Of a stretch of DNA of 7,557 nucleotides, positions 1-6,560 are shown piece after piece. The notes beneath the pieces are model-generated. The model was not told the origin of the DNA. It saw nothing but the letters and a program-made list of their open reading frames with translations, and did no database searches. Position numbers and translations under genes: made by a program. The stretch's first letter is position 1, and the number at the start of each line of letters is the position of its first letter. This stretch comes from a bacterium UBP17_UBA6191 (GTDB lineage: Bacteria; Muiribacteriota; UBA6191): positions 1 to 7,557 of the forward strand of contig DITF01000041.1 of assembly GCA_002422125.1 (NCBI GenBank). The letters are read 5' to 3'.

Positions 1-1
1 G

Positions 2-673
2 GTCTTTGATGGCAGAGATATGGAGGGTGCCAATGAGTCTGTGCCATACCCTCATCACTACGAAGCTCACTATCCGCACACCAAGGCCATTGCCGAGCAG
101 TTTATTCTAAAAAAGAATGGGACTGAAGGAGTTTTTACCTGTGCCTTAAGACCTCATCTGATTTGGGGCGAAGGGGATAATCATCTGATTCCCCGCATCA
201 TAAAACGGGCCCGATCCGGGCAGTTACGGATTGTGGGCAACGGTAAAAATCTGGTGGATTGTGTCTATGTTGAAAATGCGGCCCGTGCCCATTTGTTGGC
301 CTGTGACAAGCTAGTATCAGGTTCCGTGGTTTGTGGTAAGGCCTATTTTATCTCAAATGATGAGCCCATGCCCTTGTTTGACTGGATGAATGAATTTATT
401 GTGGCCGCCAAGATTCCCAGAGTTACCAAAAAAATTCCCGTATCTATCGCCTGGGCCGCAGGTTCGCTTTTAGAAGGAATCTATAAAAGTTTGGGAATCC
501 AGTCTGAACCCAGAATGACCAGGTTTTTAGCCGCGGAACTTGGTACGGCGCACTGGTTTGATCTGAGTGCCGCAAAAAATGATCTTGGCTATAGCCCTGA
601 GGTAACTAACGCCCAGGGTTTTAAGCGAGTTTTTGCCTCAGAGTGGTGGAAAAGTTTAAGCACAGTAGTGTGA
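2..673 (+). CDS. NAD(P)-dependent epimerase/dehydratase, 3-beta-HSD-like (5' truncated)
   Basis: This is the C-terminal part (223 codons) of an extended short-chain dehydrogenase/reductase; the N-terminal Rossmann half, with its glycine-rich NAD(P) motif, lies before the window. The open frame runs from base 2 without a stop, and the residues before the first ATG at 20 (VFDGRD) continue a family-typical stretch, so that ATG is internal. The visible catalytic pair is the YxxxK motif YPHTK (bases 71-85), followed by AEQ, then LRPHLIWGEGD and the DCVYVENAARAHLLA region typical of the 3-beta-hydroxysteroid dehydrogenase/isomerase branch. The family reduces or oxidises a hydroxyl/keto group on sterol-like, sugar or 2-alkyl-3-ketoacid substrates; OleD of olefin biosynthesis is one relative. 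The substrate cannot be read from this fragment. Its 3' end overlaps the convergent LysR gene by 18 bases. The family call is confident, the specific function is not. Confidence 0.88.
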   Translation, partial: VFDGRDMEGANESVPYPHHYEAHYPHTKAIAEQFILKKNGTEGVFTCALRPHLIWGEGDNHLIPRIIKRARSGQLRIVGNGKNLVDCVYVENAARAHLLACDKLVSGSVVCGKAYFISNDEPMPLFDWMNEFIVAAKIPRVTKKIPVSIAWAAGSLLEGIYKSLGIQSEPRMTRFLAAELGTAHWFDLSAAKNDLGYSPEVTNAQGFKRVFASEWWKSLSTVV

Positions 674-1558
674 TTTTTTGAATTCGGTCAGGATTTGCAA
701 TAATCTGGTTCTGGCCTCAGGATTGCCTAAAAGCGGGTTGGTCTGAAAAGCCGCCTGAATTCTGAATTGATATTGCAGATCCTTACAGTTTATAAACTGC
801 ACAGCGGGTAACAAAGAGGGCGGAATACTCTGTTTGGGTACAAGACTTAAGGCATCAGTGTTGCGGATCAGACGAGGAATTATTCTTGCTGAGTCTACTT
901 CGGCCAACACTATAAGATTCAGGTTATGTTCTTCAAACATTTCTTCAAGATGGCACCGAGTGGAACTGGTCAGAATCCAGGGTTTTTGTGATAACTGGCT
1001 CAGATCAGGATCAGTGATTGGACTCAGGCCCTTTGCACAAATCAGGGCTAGCTCATCCTTAAGAATAAAATGAGTATTTTCTTCAGGATAGTCGGCCATT
1101 TCTTCATCCGATCCAACATTGATGGTAATGGCCACATCCAGATTACCTTGTTTTAACTCCTCACGAATGGCTTGTCCCGAGGAACTTTGCAGGATAAAGG
1201 GGATTTTGGATTCTGACTCCAAAAGCTTTTCCAGAATAGGTACAATAGAATCAAGTTGGGGTCTGGCAACGCCAATTTTTAAGGGTTTTTCTTGACTGCT
1301 TGGGTTTCTAAACTCGCGTTTCATAGCCTGAAAATCTTGGCGAAACTTTTCGGCCCATCCCTGAAATTTTTTTCCGCTCTCCGTTAGAATGGTGCGGTTT
1401 TTGTCTCTGACAAACAGCTCCTGTCCCAAATAGTCCTCAAGGCCTTTAATCGAGGCTGAAATAGCCGACTGAGTAATACTGAGTTGTCGGGCAGCCTGGC
1501 GAAAGGATCCACACTCCACAACCATAAGAAAATAACGAACCTGATTCGGATTGAGCAT
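656..1558 (-). CDS. LysR-family transcriptional regulator
   Basis: A 300-residue protein, the usual LysR length. Residues 1-60 form the winged helix-turn-helix: NQVRYFLMVVECGSF, then AARQLSITQSAISASIKGLE and LGQELFVRD, all at family positions. A linker helix follows (about 60-90), then the periplasmic-binding-protein-like effector domain from about residue 93 (KPLKIGVARP) to the C-terminus. A longer frame opens at an ATG at 1609. I chose the ATG at 1558 because MLNPNQVRYF matches the family N-terminus and the longer start would add 17 non-family residues and include the predicted promoter. The gene is divergent from the gltS-like gene 69 bases away, the classic arrangement of a LysR regulator controlling its neighbour and itself. 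A glutamate-like effector or a related substrate of the transporter is an inference. The 3' end overlaps the epimerase gene. Confidence 0.92.
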   Translation of the reverse strand: MLNPNQVRYFLMVVECGSFRQAARQLSITQSAISASIKGLEDYLGQELFVRDKNRTILTESGKKFQGWAEKFRQDFQAMKREFRNPSSQEKPLKIGVARPQLDSIVPILEKLLESESKIPFILQSSSGQAIREELKQGNLDVAITINVGSDEEMADYPEENTHFILKDELALICAKGLSPITDPDLSQLSQKPWILTSSTRCHLEEMFEEHNLNLIVLAEVDSARIIPRLIRNTDALSLVPKQSIPPSLLPAVQFINCKDLQYQFRIQAAFQTNPLLGNPEARTRLLQILTEFKKSHYCA

Positions 1559-1564
1559 GATGGT

Positions 1565-1594
1565 ATTATAGAGATTTTGTCTGTGGTTTGTAAA
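1565..1594 (-). promoter_or_regulatory. Predicted sigma70-type promoter of the LysR gene
   Basis: Read on the minus strand, TTTACA (1594-1589) is followed after 18 bases by a perfect TATAAT (1570-1565). The expected transcription start falls at about 1558, on the A of the ATG, so the mRNA would be leaderless. No Shine-Dalgarno sequence precedes the ATG, which agrees with this. Only the hexamers and their spacing are observed; promoter activity is inferred. Confidence 0.55.
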
Positions 1595-1616
1595 TTGAAG
1601 CGGAAGCATTTATGAT
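1588..1616 (+). promoter_or_regulatory. Predicted promoter of the gltS-TAXI operon
   Basis: TTGTAA (1588-1593) is followed after 17 bases by TATGAT (1611-1616), 11 bases before the ATG at 1628. The leader would be about 5 bases. Its -35 hexamer overlaps the -35 of the opposing LysR promoter (1589-1594) almost exactly, so polymerase binding at the two promoters should be mutually exclusive. A LysR-type operator probably lies in this gap, but I found no convincing dyad. Confidence 0.45.
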
Positions 1617-1627
1617 GGGTCAATCCA

Positions 1628-2833
1628 ATGGTAATTGAACTGGACTTAATTCAGACAGGCTGCCTGTCTATGCTTGTTTTGTTTCTGGGGTATTTTTTAA
1701 ATCGCAGAATCGCTTTTTTTCGCAGAAACAACATTCCTGAACCCGTCGTAGGCGGGATGGCTTTTGCCCTGTTTTGCTTTGGGCTTTACACCCAGACAGG
1801 GGTGGAATTTTATTATGACATGCATTTAAGAACCCCTCTGATGCTGGCTTTTTTTACCACAGTTGGATTGGGGGCCAGTCTAAAACTTCTGAAGCGGGGA
1901 GGGCCCAAGGTTCTTTTGTTTCTAGTTTTGGTCACGGTTTATTTGTTTATACAAAACCTGATTGGAATTGTAGTGGCCATTGTCACGGATATGCATCCTT
2001 TGTTTGGCTTGATTGGCGGCTCCATAACCCTAGCTGGTGGTCATGGTACGGGAGCAACTTATGCCTCCATGTTTCTTAGGCAAAACAATCTTCAGGCCGT
2101 TTTGGAGCTTGCCATGGCCTGTGCTACCTTTGGGCTGGTTTTGGGTGGATTGATTGCCGGGCCAGTTGCTAGAAGGCTGATTGATAAAAAGGGATTAAGA
2201 CCCTTGGTGGATGAAACTTTAGCTAAAGAGGATCAGATTACCTACAATCCAGAGGATGAAGACAGAGTGTCTCCCATCAAGGTTATGGAAACCATGTTAA
2301 TCCTGGCAATTTGTATTGTGCTAGGGGAAGTAATCTCGACATACCTCTCTGGTTTGGGTCTGGCTGTTCCGGTATTTTTGTCAGCCCTCTTTGTAGGAAT
2401 TTTTGTCACAAATTTTTTGGAGCTGACGGGCATTTATAATCTGCATCGGGAAAGTATCGATTTATGTGGCACCATCGCTTTGTCCGTATTTTTATGTATG
2501 GCTTTAATGTCCTTAAAACTCTGGGAATTGATGGCTTTGGCTGTACCGATGTTATTGCTTTTAGGAGTGCAGGCAATGGGACTGGCACTCTTCTCCTATT
2601 TTGTGACATTTCGGGTCATGGGTGCAGATTATGATGCCGCGATTATGGCAGGGGGTCATTGTGGATTTGGATTGGGGGCAACGCCTACGGCTGTAGCCGC
2701 TATGGAGTCTCTGACGGCTCGTTTTGGCTCAAGTCCTCAGGCCTTTTTGGTGGTTCCTATGGTGGGAGCATTTTTTATTGATATTACCAATGCCTTTGTA
2801 ATCACAGCTATGATTGGTCTATTGGGGTACTGA
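1628..2833 (+). CDS. gltS: Sodium/glutamate symporter (GltS/ESS family)
   Basis: An inner-membrane secondary transporter that, by family knowledge, takes up glutamate with sodium. At 401 residues it is essentially the length of E. coli GltS and collinear with it from end to end. Recognisable blocks are IPEPVVGG near residue 36, LRTPLMLAFFTTVGL, the first pore-loop signature GGSITLAGGHGTG (130-142), the helix motif ELAMACATFGLVLGGLIAGPVARR, and the second signature GGHCGFGLGATPTA (342-355), ending in FLVVPMVGAFFID. About ten hydrophobic segments are split into two halves by a hydrophilic loop near residues 185-220. The ATG at 1628 gives the expected N-terminus, though only a weak GGG lies upstream. 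The TGA stop shares one base with the ATG of the next gene, a TAXI binding protein, so the two are very likely co-translated. Glutamate as substrate is inferred from the family and could differ here. Confidence 0.93.
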   Translation: MVIELDLIQTGCLSMLVLFLGYFLNRRIAFFRRNNIPEPVVGGMAFALFCFGLYTQTGVEFYYDMHLRTPLMLAFFTTVGLGASLKLLKRGGPKVLLFLVLVTVYLFIQNLIGIVVAIVTDMHPLFGLIGGSITLAGGHGTGATYASMFLRQNNLQAVLELAMACATFGLVLGGLIAGPVARRLIDKKGLRPLVDETLAKEDQITYNPEDEDRVSPIKVMETMLILAICIVLGEVISTYLSGLGLAVPVFLSALFVGIFVTNFLELTGIYNLHRESIDLCGTIALSVFLCMALMSLKLWELMALAVPMLLLLGVQAMGLALFSYFVTFRVMGADYDAAIMAGGHCGFGLGATPTAVAAMESLTARFGSSPQAFLVVPMVGAFFIDITNAFVITAMIGLLGY

Positions 2834-4317
2834 TGCGAATAAAGTCAGCTATCGCTTTGGTACTGTCCCTAACTATGCTGTTTTTCTGTGGTTGTCGCGC
2901 TGGGCTTTCTGAAGATGAGTTAAGGCTTGGGGTGCAAAGTCTTTTAAATGATAGGTTTCAAGCTAATCTTTTTGAAATGGCACAGTTTAAGCGCAGGGGT
3001 AGTTATCCCAGAAAAACCAGCGAATCACATAAGGAATATCTGGTTTATTTTGATTGCAAACTAAGGTTTGTGAAGGATTACAGTATGGGAGATTGGGATA
3101 ATCTCTCCCAAAATTCCTTGGCATCCTTGTTGGGCGCAAATGTTTCTGGTATTCGTGGAGTTTTGCCTTCCGGCAATAAAAAGGGCGATGAAATTTTAGT
3201 GTTTGGAAGTGTTGTACAAAAACAAGGCCAAGACGGAATTTGGACTATCGATTCTCATTCACCTCAAGCCGCCAAAGTCAGTCGGATTAAGAGCTTAGAA
3301 GAAGGGAATTTATCTGAAAACCCTGTGCAGCGCATCAAAAGCCTGAGGCTAAAACCCCAGTTTAAGGAAAATAGTTTGCTTGACACACTGACGGAAGAAT
3401 TTCGTTTTTCTGAGATTAGGACCCATCTAAAAATTGATCAAATGGAGGGGAAAGAATCACTTCTAAGTGGTAGATTAGGTGGAGAGTATTATCAGATAGG
3501 TCAAGAGATTCAAACCAATTACCAAAAATCAAAAGAGACCCTAAAGCTCTATGCAACCTCAGGTAGTATTGAAAATCTGATACTCCTTTCTGAGTCTTTA
3601 AGTACCTTTGCCATTGTCCAAAGTGATATCACTTCCTTGGCCATAAATGGGGTTTTACCCGGTTTTGATTTGAAACTAGGTAAAGAGGCTCACCAGGATA
3701 TTGTAGCCGTTGGCTCATTGTATCCAGAGGCCATTCAGATTCTGGTAACCAAAGCCTCTAAAATCACGGATATTACAGAACTGAAGGGAAAACGCATTTC
3801 CATGGGACCAAGACATGGAGGAGCAAGATTAAACGCCGAGCAGGTATTACAGGGACTACAGTTCACTCCTCTGGACTATCAAATTCACAGCTATTCTGGA
3901 CTTGAGGAATCCATTGAAGCCATGGTTCAAAATGAGGTGGATGCCGTGTTTACGACGATGGCCTGGCCCGCTAGTCCGATCCGTGAGGCCATGAATCGTC
4001 ATTCCCTAAGGCTCATATCGCTAAACGAGTTCATGCGAAACCAGATTACAAATAGGGTTCCCCATCTAATCCCAGTCAAAATAGCCCGTCATACATACCC
4101 AAATATGGATATGGATGTGAGTTCTTTGGGAGTGACAGCTCTTGTACTCACAAGAAGAAATACTGAGAAGCAAAAAGTGAAGGATTTTTTACAATACCTG
4201 TATCAATCAGAAACCAAATTTTCTGTATCCATAAAAAATGCCCGCACAGGAGTAACCATCCCCATGCATCCGGCCGCCGAGGAATTTTTAAACTTGATGG
4301 GTTCTGTTCCCCATTAA
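2833..4317 (+). CDS. TAXI-family solute-binding lipoprotein with extra N-terminal region
   Basis: A 494-residue predicted lipoprotein. The N-terminus is a Sec signal with a lipobox-like FCGC ending at Cys21; the -3 Phe is unusual and Cys19 is nearby. Residues of about 22-160 form a soluble region I do not recognise, followed by a charged linker to about 205. Residues of about 206-490 are a TAXI (TRAP-associated extracytoplasmic immunogenic) binding domain: SGRLGGEYYQIG (212-223) replaces the usual ATGGTGGTYY-type block, QSDI is at 263-266, LKGKRISMG at 317-325, and MHPAAEEF near 478-485. TAXI proteins are about 320-330 residues, so this one is longer by the extra domain. They normally deliver ligand to TRAP membrane subunits, and none is present here. 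The ATG overlaps the gltS stop (TGATG), with GGGG (2824-2827) as a plausible ribosome site. I infer that it feeds the GltS symporter with a glutamate-like ligand. Confidence 0.87.
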   Translation: MRIKSAIALVLSLTMLFFCGCRAGLSEDELRLGVQSLLNDRFQANLFEMAQFKRRGSYPRKTSESHKEYLVYFDCKLRFVKDYSMGDWDNLSQNSLASLLGANVSGIRGVLPSGNKKGDEILVFGSVVQKQGQDGIWTIDSHSPQAAKVSRIKSLEEGNLSENPVQRIKSLRLKPQFKENSLLDTLTEEFRFSEIRTHLKIDQMEGKESLLSGRLGGEYYQIGQEIQTNYQKSKETLKLYATSGSIENLILLSESLSTFAIVQSDITSLAINGVLPGFDLKLGKEAHQDIVAVGSLYPEAIQILVTKASKITDITELKGKRISMGPRHGGARLNAEQVLQGLQFTPLDYQIHSYSGLEESIEAMVQNEVDAVFTTMAWPASPIREAMNRHSLRLISLNEFMRNQITNRVPHLIPVKIARHTYPNMDMDVSSLGVTALVLTRRNTEKQKVKDFLQYLYQSETKFSVSIKNARTGVTIPMHPAAEEFLNLMGSVPH

Positions 4318-4325
4318 GGAAAATC

Positions 4326-4355
4326 TTGCCATTTTCTAAGTTAAAACTGTATCGT
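4326..4355 (+). promoter_or_regulatory. Predicted promoter of the LON-domain gene
   Basis: TTGCCA (4326-4331) is followed after 18 bases by TATCGT (4350-4355), which ends 7 bases before the ATG at 4363. The start site would fall within a base or so of the ATG. The -10 matches consensus at only 4 of 6 positions. Without it the gene would depend on read-through from the transporter operon 45 bases upstream, where I see no strong terminator. Confidence 0.35.
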
Positions 4356-4362
4356 AACCTGT

Positions 4363-5052
4363 ATGAACTCCAAAATGTCTAAAGGTTCGGTTCGTGTTTT
4401 TCCCCTGTCTAAACTTTTGTTATTACCCGAAACTTACCAGCATCTGAATGTGTTTGAGAGTCGCTACCTGAAATTGGTGCGCGATAGCATGGAATCAGAC
4501 AGAAAAATTTGTATGGCAGTGATTGGTTCTGGGCATGAGGTTGAATACTTGGGCAAGCCACCATTGTTTGAGGAAGCCTGTATTGGACATATTGAAAAAT
4601 GTGTTACCAATGAAGATGGGACCTATCATGTCACAGTTCGTGGTTTGCAGGAAGTTCGTCTAAAAGAAGAACTGGTTGGAAGCAGTGCGTATCGGAATTT
4701 CACTTGGGAGCCTAAAGAATTTCGTTTACCACTTCGTGAGCCTACCAGTGAATCGTTAAGGGCTAAACTTCTGAGCTTTCTGGATTTTTTATATCAGAGA
4801 GCTGGAGAGGATGAGGCCCGCAAATGGGTAAACTCCATTCGGGAATACGACTTGATGCGACTAGTGCATCAACTCTGTGTGGCTATGCCTCTAAAACTGG
4901 ATTTACAGATGCAATTAGCAGCTTCTGAGGACCTTGTGGGTCGTGGATATTTGCTGTTGGATCTGGTGTCTGAGATATTTCCTGACTTCGGTACTCAGGA
5001 AATGAAAAATTTAATTCACGAAGATCCAAAAATTTTTCCCATGATCTATTGA
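4363..5052 (+). CDS. Stand-alone LON substrate-binding (LON N-terminal) domain protein
   Basis: A 229-residue cytoplasmic protein resembling the N-terminal substrate-recognition domain of Lon protease, without the AAA+ ATPase or S16 protease parts. The signature is VFPLSKLLLLPETYQHLNVF (12-31) followed by ESRYLKLV, matching the family pattern of FPL, LP, a bulky residue, then F-E-x-R-Y. A segment CIGHIEKCV with a later GLQEVRL matches the second half of the beta-rich domain, and a helical tail rich in Leu follows. Family members of about 190-230 residues occur in many bacteria; their biochemical role is largely unknown, and substrate or adaptor binding is only presumed. The ATG at 4363 (MNSKMSKG) and the one at 4375 (fifth codon) are both possible starts, and neither has a clear Shine-Dalgarno sequence. 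The gene lies between the transporter operon and a secreted protease; no functional link is evident. Confidence 0.85.
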   Translation: MNSKMSKGSVRVFPLSKLLLLPETYQHLNVFESRYLKLVRDSMESDRKICMAVIGSGHEVEYLGKPPLFEEACIGHIEKCVTNEDGTYHVTVRGLQEVRLKEELVGSSAYRNFTWEPKEFRLPLREPTSESLRAKLLSFLDFLYQRAGEDEARKWVNSIREYDLMRLVHQLCVAMPLKLDLQMQLAASEDLVGRGYLLLDLVSEIFPDFGTQEMKNLIHEDPKIFPMIY

Positions 5053-5076
5053 CGCTTGGGATTCTATCCGTAGAAT
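5049..5076 (+). promoter_or_regulatory. Predicted promoter of the S8 protease gene
   Basis: TTGACG (5049-5054) is followed after 16 bases by TAGAAT (5071-5076); each hexamer matches consensus at 5 of 6 positions. The -35 overlaps the stop codon of the LON-domain gene. The predicted start near 5083 gives a leader of about 35 bases that contains the AAGGAG ribosome site. Confidence 0.55.
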
Positions 5077-5104
5077 TAGCATCGTCAACGACGCGTTATC
5101 TTAC

Positions 5105-5110
5105 AAGGAG
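5105..5110 (+). promoter_or_regulatory. Strong Shine-Dalgarno site deciding the S8 protease start
   Basis: AAGGAG sits 7 bases before the ATG at 5118. It is the only near-perfect ribosome-binding site in the window. It rejects an upstream in-frame TTG at 5049, which would place 23 hydrophilic residues in front of the signal peptide. Confidence 0.85.
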
Positions 5111-5117
5111 TAAGTAC

Positions 5118-6497
5118 ATGAACAAAATTTTGTGTGGTTCCCTCAGTCTTTTGCTGGGTGCCTCTCTACAAGTGCAGGCTATTGAATTGTCTAATGATGT
5201 AGCTTCAAGAATTAACGAACCTGGCACTTCTCGTGTCATCATTACTTTTAATGACAAAACTAGCAGAAGCCGCTTGAGCAACAAGGGCTCTCAGGCTGAA
5301 ATGAAAAGAACCCTGAAAGCCAACTACACAGCGTCTAGCCGTGAAGTCCGCAGTCTGTTTACAAACACCAGAAGCAGCATCGGACGAATTTCCGATGAGC
5401 TTTGGGCTGCAAACGCCATGATTGCTGAAGTGTCCAACAGTGCTTTGGAAACTTTGCAAAATATGGATGGGGTTGCTCAGGTTACTCTTGATAGAGTAAT
5501 TCCTTTTGAAGAATTGCCAGCCAATTCTTCTGACACTGTTAAGGAAGATGAGTGGACCTATGGCTTAAAAGTCTTGGGAGTGGATAAAGTTCGTGCCGCT
5601 TATAACTTGACTGGTAAGGGTGTAAGAGTTGGGGTTTTAGACACTGGAATTGATGCTAACCATCCTGATTTAAAGGGTAAAGTTGTGGCCTGGGGTGACT
5701 TTGCTGGAACAAGCGCAACTGAAAAAGATGCTCATGGTCACGGAACACATTGTGCCGGTACCATTGCTGGTGGCAACGCCTCTGGTAAGCACATTGGAGT
5801 TGCTCCTGAAGCAGAACTGGTAATTGGTAGAATTTTTGGTGATTCCGGCGGAGCTACTCTGGCTGGTATCCTAAAGGCCATGAACTGGATGACAGATCCA
5901 GACGGCAATGCTGATACCAACGATCATCCAAGATTGGTTTCCAATTCTTGGGGTGGTCGCCAAGGCAGTATGGATAAAGAACAGGCTATGTGGAACATTG
6001 TAACTGCATGGCGCGAATTAAACATCGTTCCTGTATTTGCAGCCGGAAACAGTGGACCTCGTCCTAAAACTATCGGAACTCCCGGTGGCTATCCTCATTC
6101 CTTTGCTGTAGGTGCAACTGACAGTAACGATAAAATCGCTGGATTCTCTTCTCGTGGTCCTATTACCTGGGAAGGCAAAGATTATGTTAAACCAGAAGTG
6201 TCTGCTCCTGGTGTAAATGTATACTCTGCGAAGCCAGGCGGCGGGTATCAGAGCATGAGCGGAACTTCCATGGCCTGTCCTCATGTGGCTGGTTTGGTTG
6301 CGCTGATGATCGAAGCTAATCCTGCCCTGACTGTTTCCGAAATTGAAAATATTTTGAAGGAAACATCTGTAGATCTGGGTGAAGCTGGTCCTGATAACAT
6401 CTTCGGTGTAGGCCGTGCTGATATTGGAGCCGCTATTGCCAAAATTAAGGGTGAAAAAGCAGCTCAAAAAGCTAATTTTGAATCTATTTTCGAATAG
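5118..6497 (+). CDS. Secreted subtilisin-like serine protease (S8 family) with I9-type propeptide
   Basis: A 459-residue secreted endopeptidase precursor. Residues 1-21 are a Sec signal peptide (MNKILCGSLSLLLG..., predicted cleavage after VQA). Residues of about 22-150 resemble an inhibitor I9-type propeptide: RVIITFNDK at its start, and LQNMDGVAQVTLDRVI at its end, the strand that normally occupies the active site. The catalytic domain carries the complete machinery: Asp175 in VLDTGID, His208 in HGHGTHCAGT, oxyanion Asn311 in AAGNSGP and nucleophile Ser384 in SGTSMACPHVAG. The domain ends near residue 445, with only a short charged tail and no pre-peptidase C-terminal domain or anchor, so a soluble periplasmic or extracellular enzyme is likely. 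Codons favour GGT, GCT, GTT and AAC more than in the neighbours. Together with the strong ribosome site and terminator, this suggests high expression. It appears to be monocistronic. The specific substrates are unknown. Confidence 0.96.
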   Translation: MNKILCGSLSLLLGASLQVQAIELSNDVASRINEPGTSRVIITFNDKTSRSRLSNKGSQAEMKRTLKANYTASSREVRSLFTNTRSSIGRISDELWAANAMIAEVSNSALETLQNMDGVAQVTLDRVIPFEELPANSSDTVKEDEWTYGLKVLGVDKVRAAYNLTGKGVRVGVLDTGIDANHPDLKGKVVAWGDFAGTSATEKDAHGHGTHCAGTIAGGNASGKHIGVAPEAELVIGRIFGDSGGATLAGILKAMNWMTDPDGNADTNDHPRLVSNSWGGRQGSMDKEQAMWNIVTAWRELNIVPVFAAGNSGPRPKTIGTPGGYPHSFAVGATDSNDKIAGFSSRGPITWEGKDYVKPEVSAPGVNVYSAKPGGGYQSMSGTSMACPHVAGLVALMIEANPALTVSEIENILKETSVDLGEAGPDNIFGVGRADIGAAIAKIKGEKAAQKANFESIFE

Positions 6498-6517
6498 TCC
6501 CTGATTCAGTCATTGAC

Positions 6518-6560
6518 AGAAGGGCCCGGTTACCGTTAGGTTTCCGGGCTCTTTTATTTT
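6518..6560 (+). terminator. Rho-independent terminator of the S8 protease gene
   Basis: A 12-base-pair stem pairs 6518-6529 (AGAAGGGCCCGG) with 6544-6555 (CCGGGCTCTTTT), including two G-T wobbles. The 14-base loop can form a further ACC/GGT stem (6532-6534 with 6539-6541). The T-rich tail (TTTTATTTT, 6552-6560) runs directly up to the ATG of the next gene. It begins 20 bases after the protease stop. Confidence 0.88.

Noticed and set aside
595..623. CCCTG...CAGGG inverted repeat followed by four T inside the epimerase gene
   Set aside because: Only 5 base pairs, fully within codons and with a short T run; expected by chance.
661..679. A CACA-GTAG-TGTG hairpin followed by six T at the end of the epimerase gene, as a terminator
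   Set aside because: A 4-base-pair stem is too weak for a credible intrinsic terminator, and it sits inside two overlapping coding ends.
1559..1609. A 17-residue N-terminal extension of the LysR protein from an ATG at 1609
   Set aside because: The extension is not family-like, has no ribosome site, and would overlap the predicted promoter; MLNPNQVRYF is the natural LysR start.
4319..4336. GAAAAT/ATTTTC hairpin just after the TAXI gene
   Set aside because: An almost all-AT stem of 6 base pairs without a T-tract; not a convincing terminator, and read-through into the LON-domain gene remains possible.
5049..5117. An upstream TTG start for the S8 protease
   Set aside because: It would bury the signal peptide behind 23 hydrophilic residues. 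AAGGAG is ideally placed for the ATG at 5118, and TTGACG there reads better as a -35 box.
6018..6467. A 149-codon open frame antisense to the S8 protease
   Set aside because: It lies opposite strongly conserved catalytic-domain codons, its product has no recognisable domain or ribosome site, and it is a shadow of the real gene.
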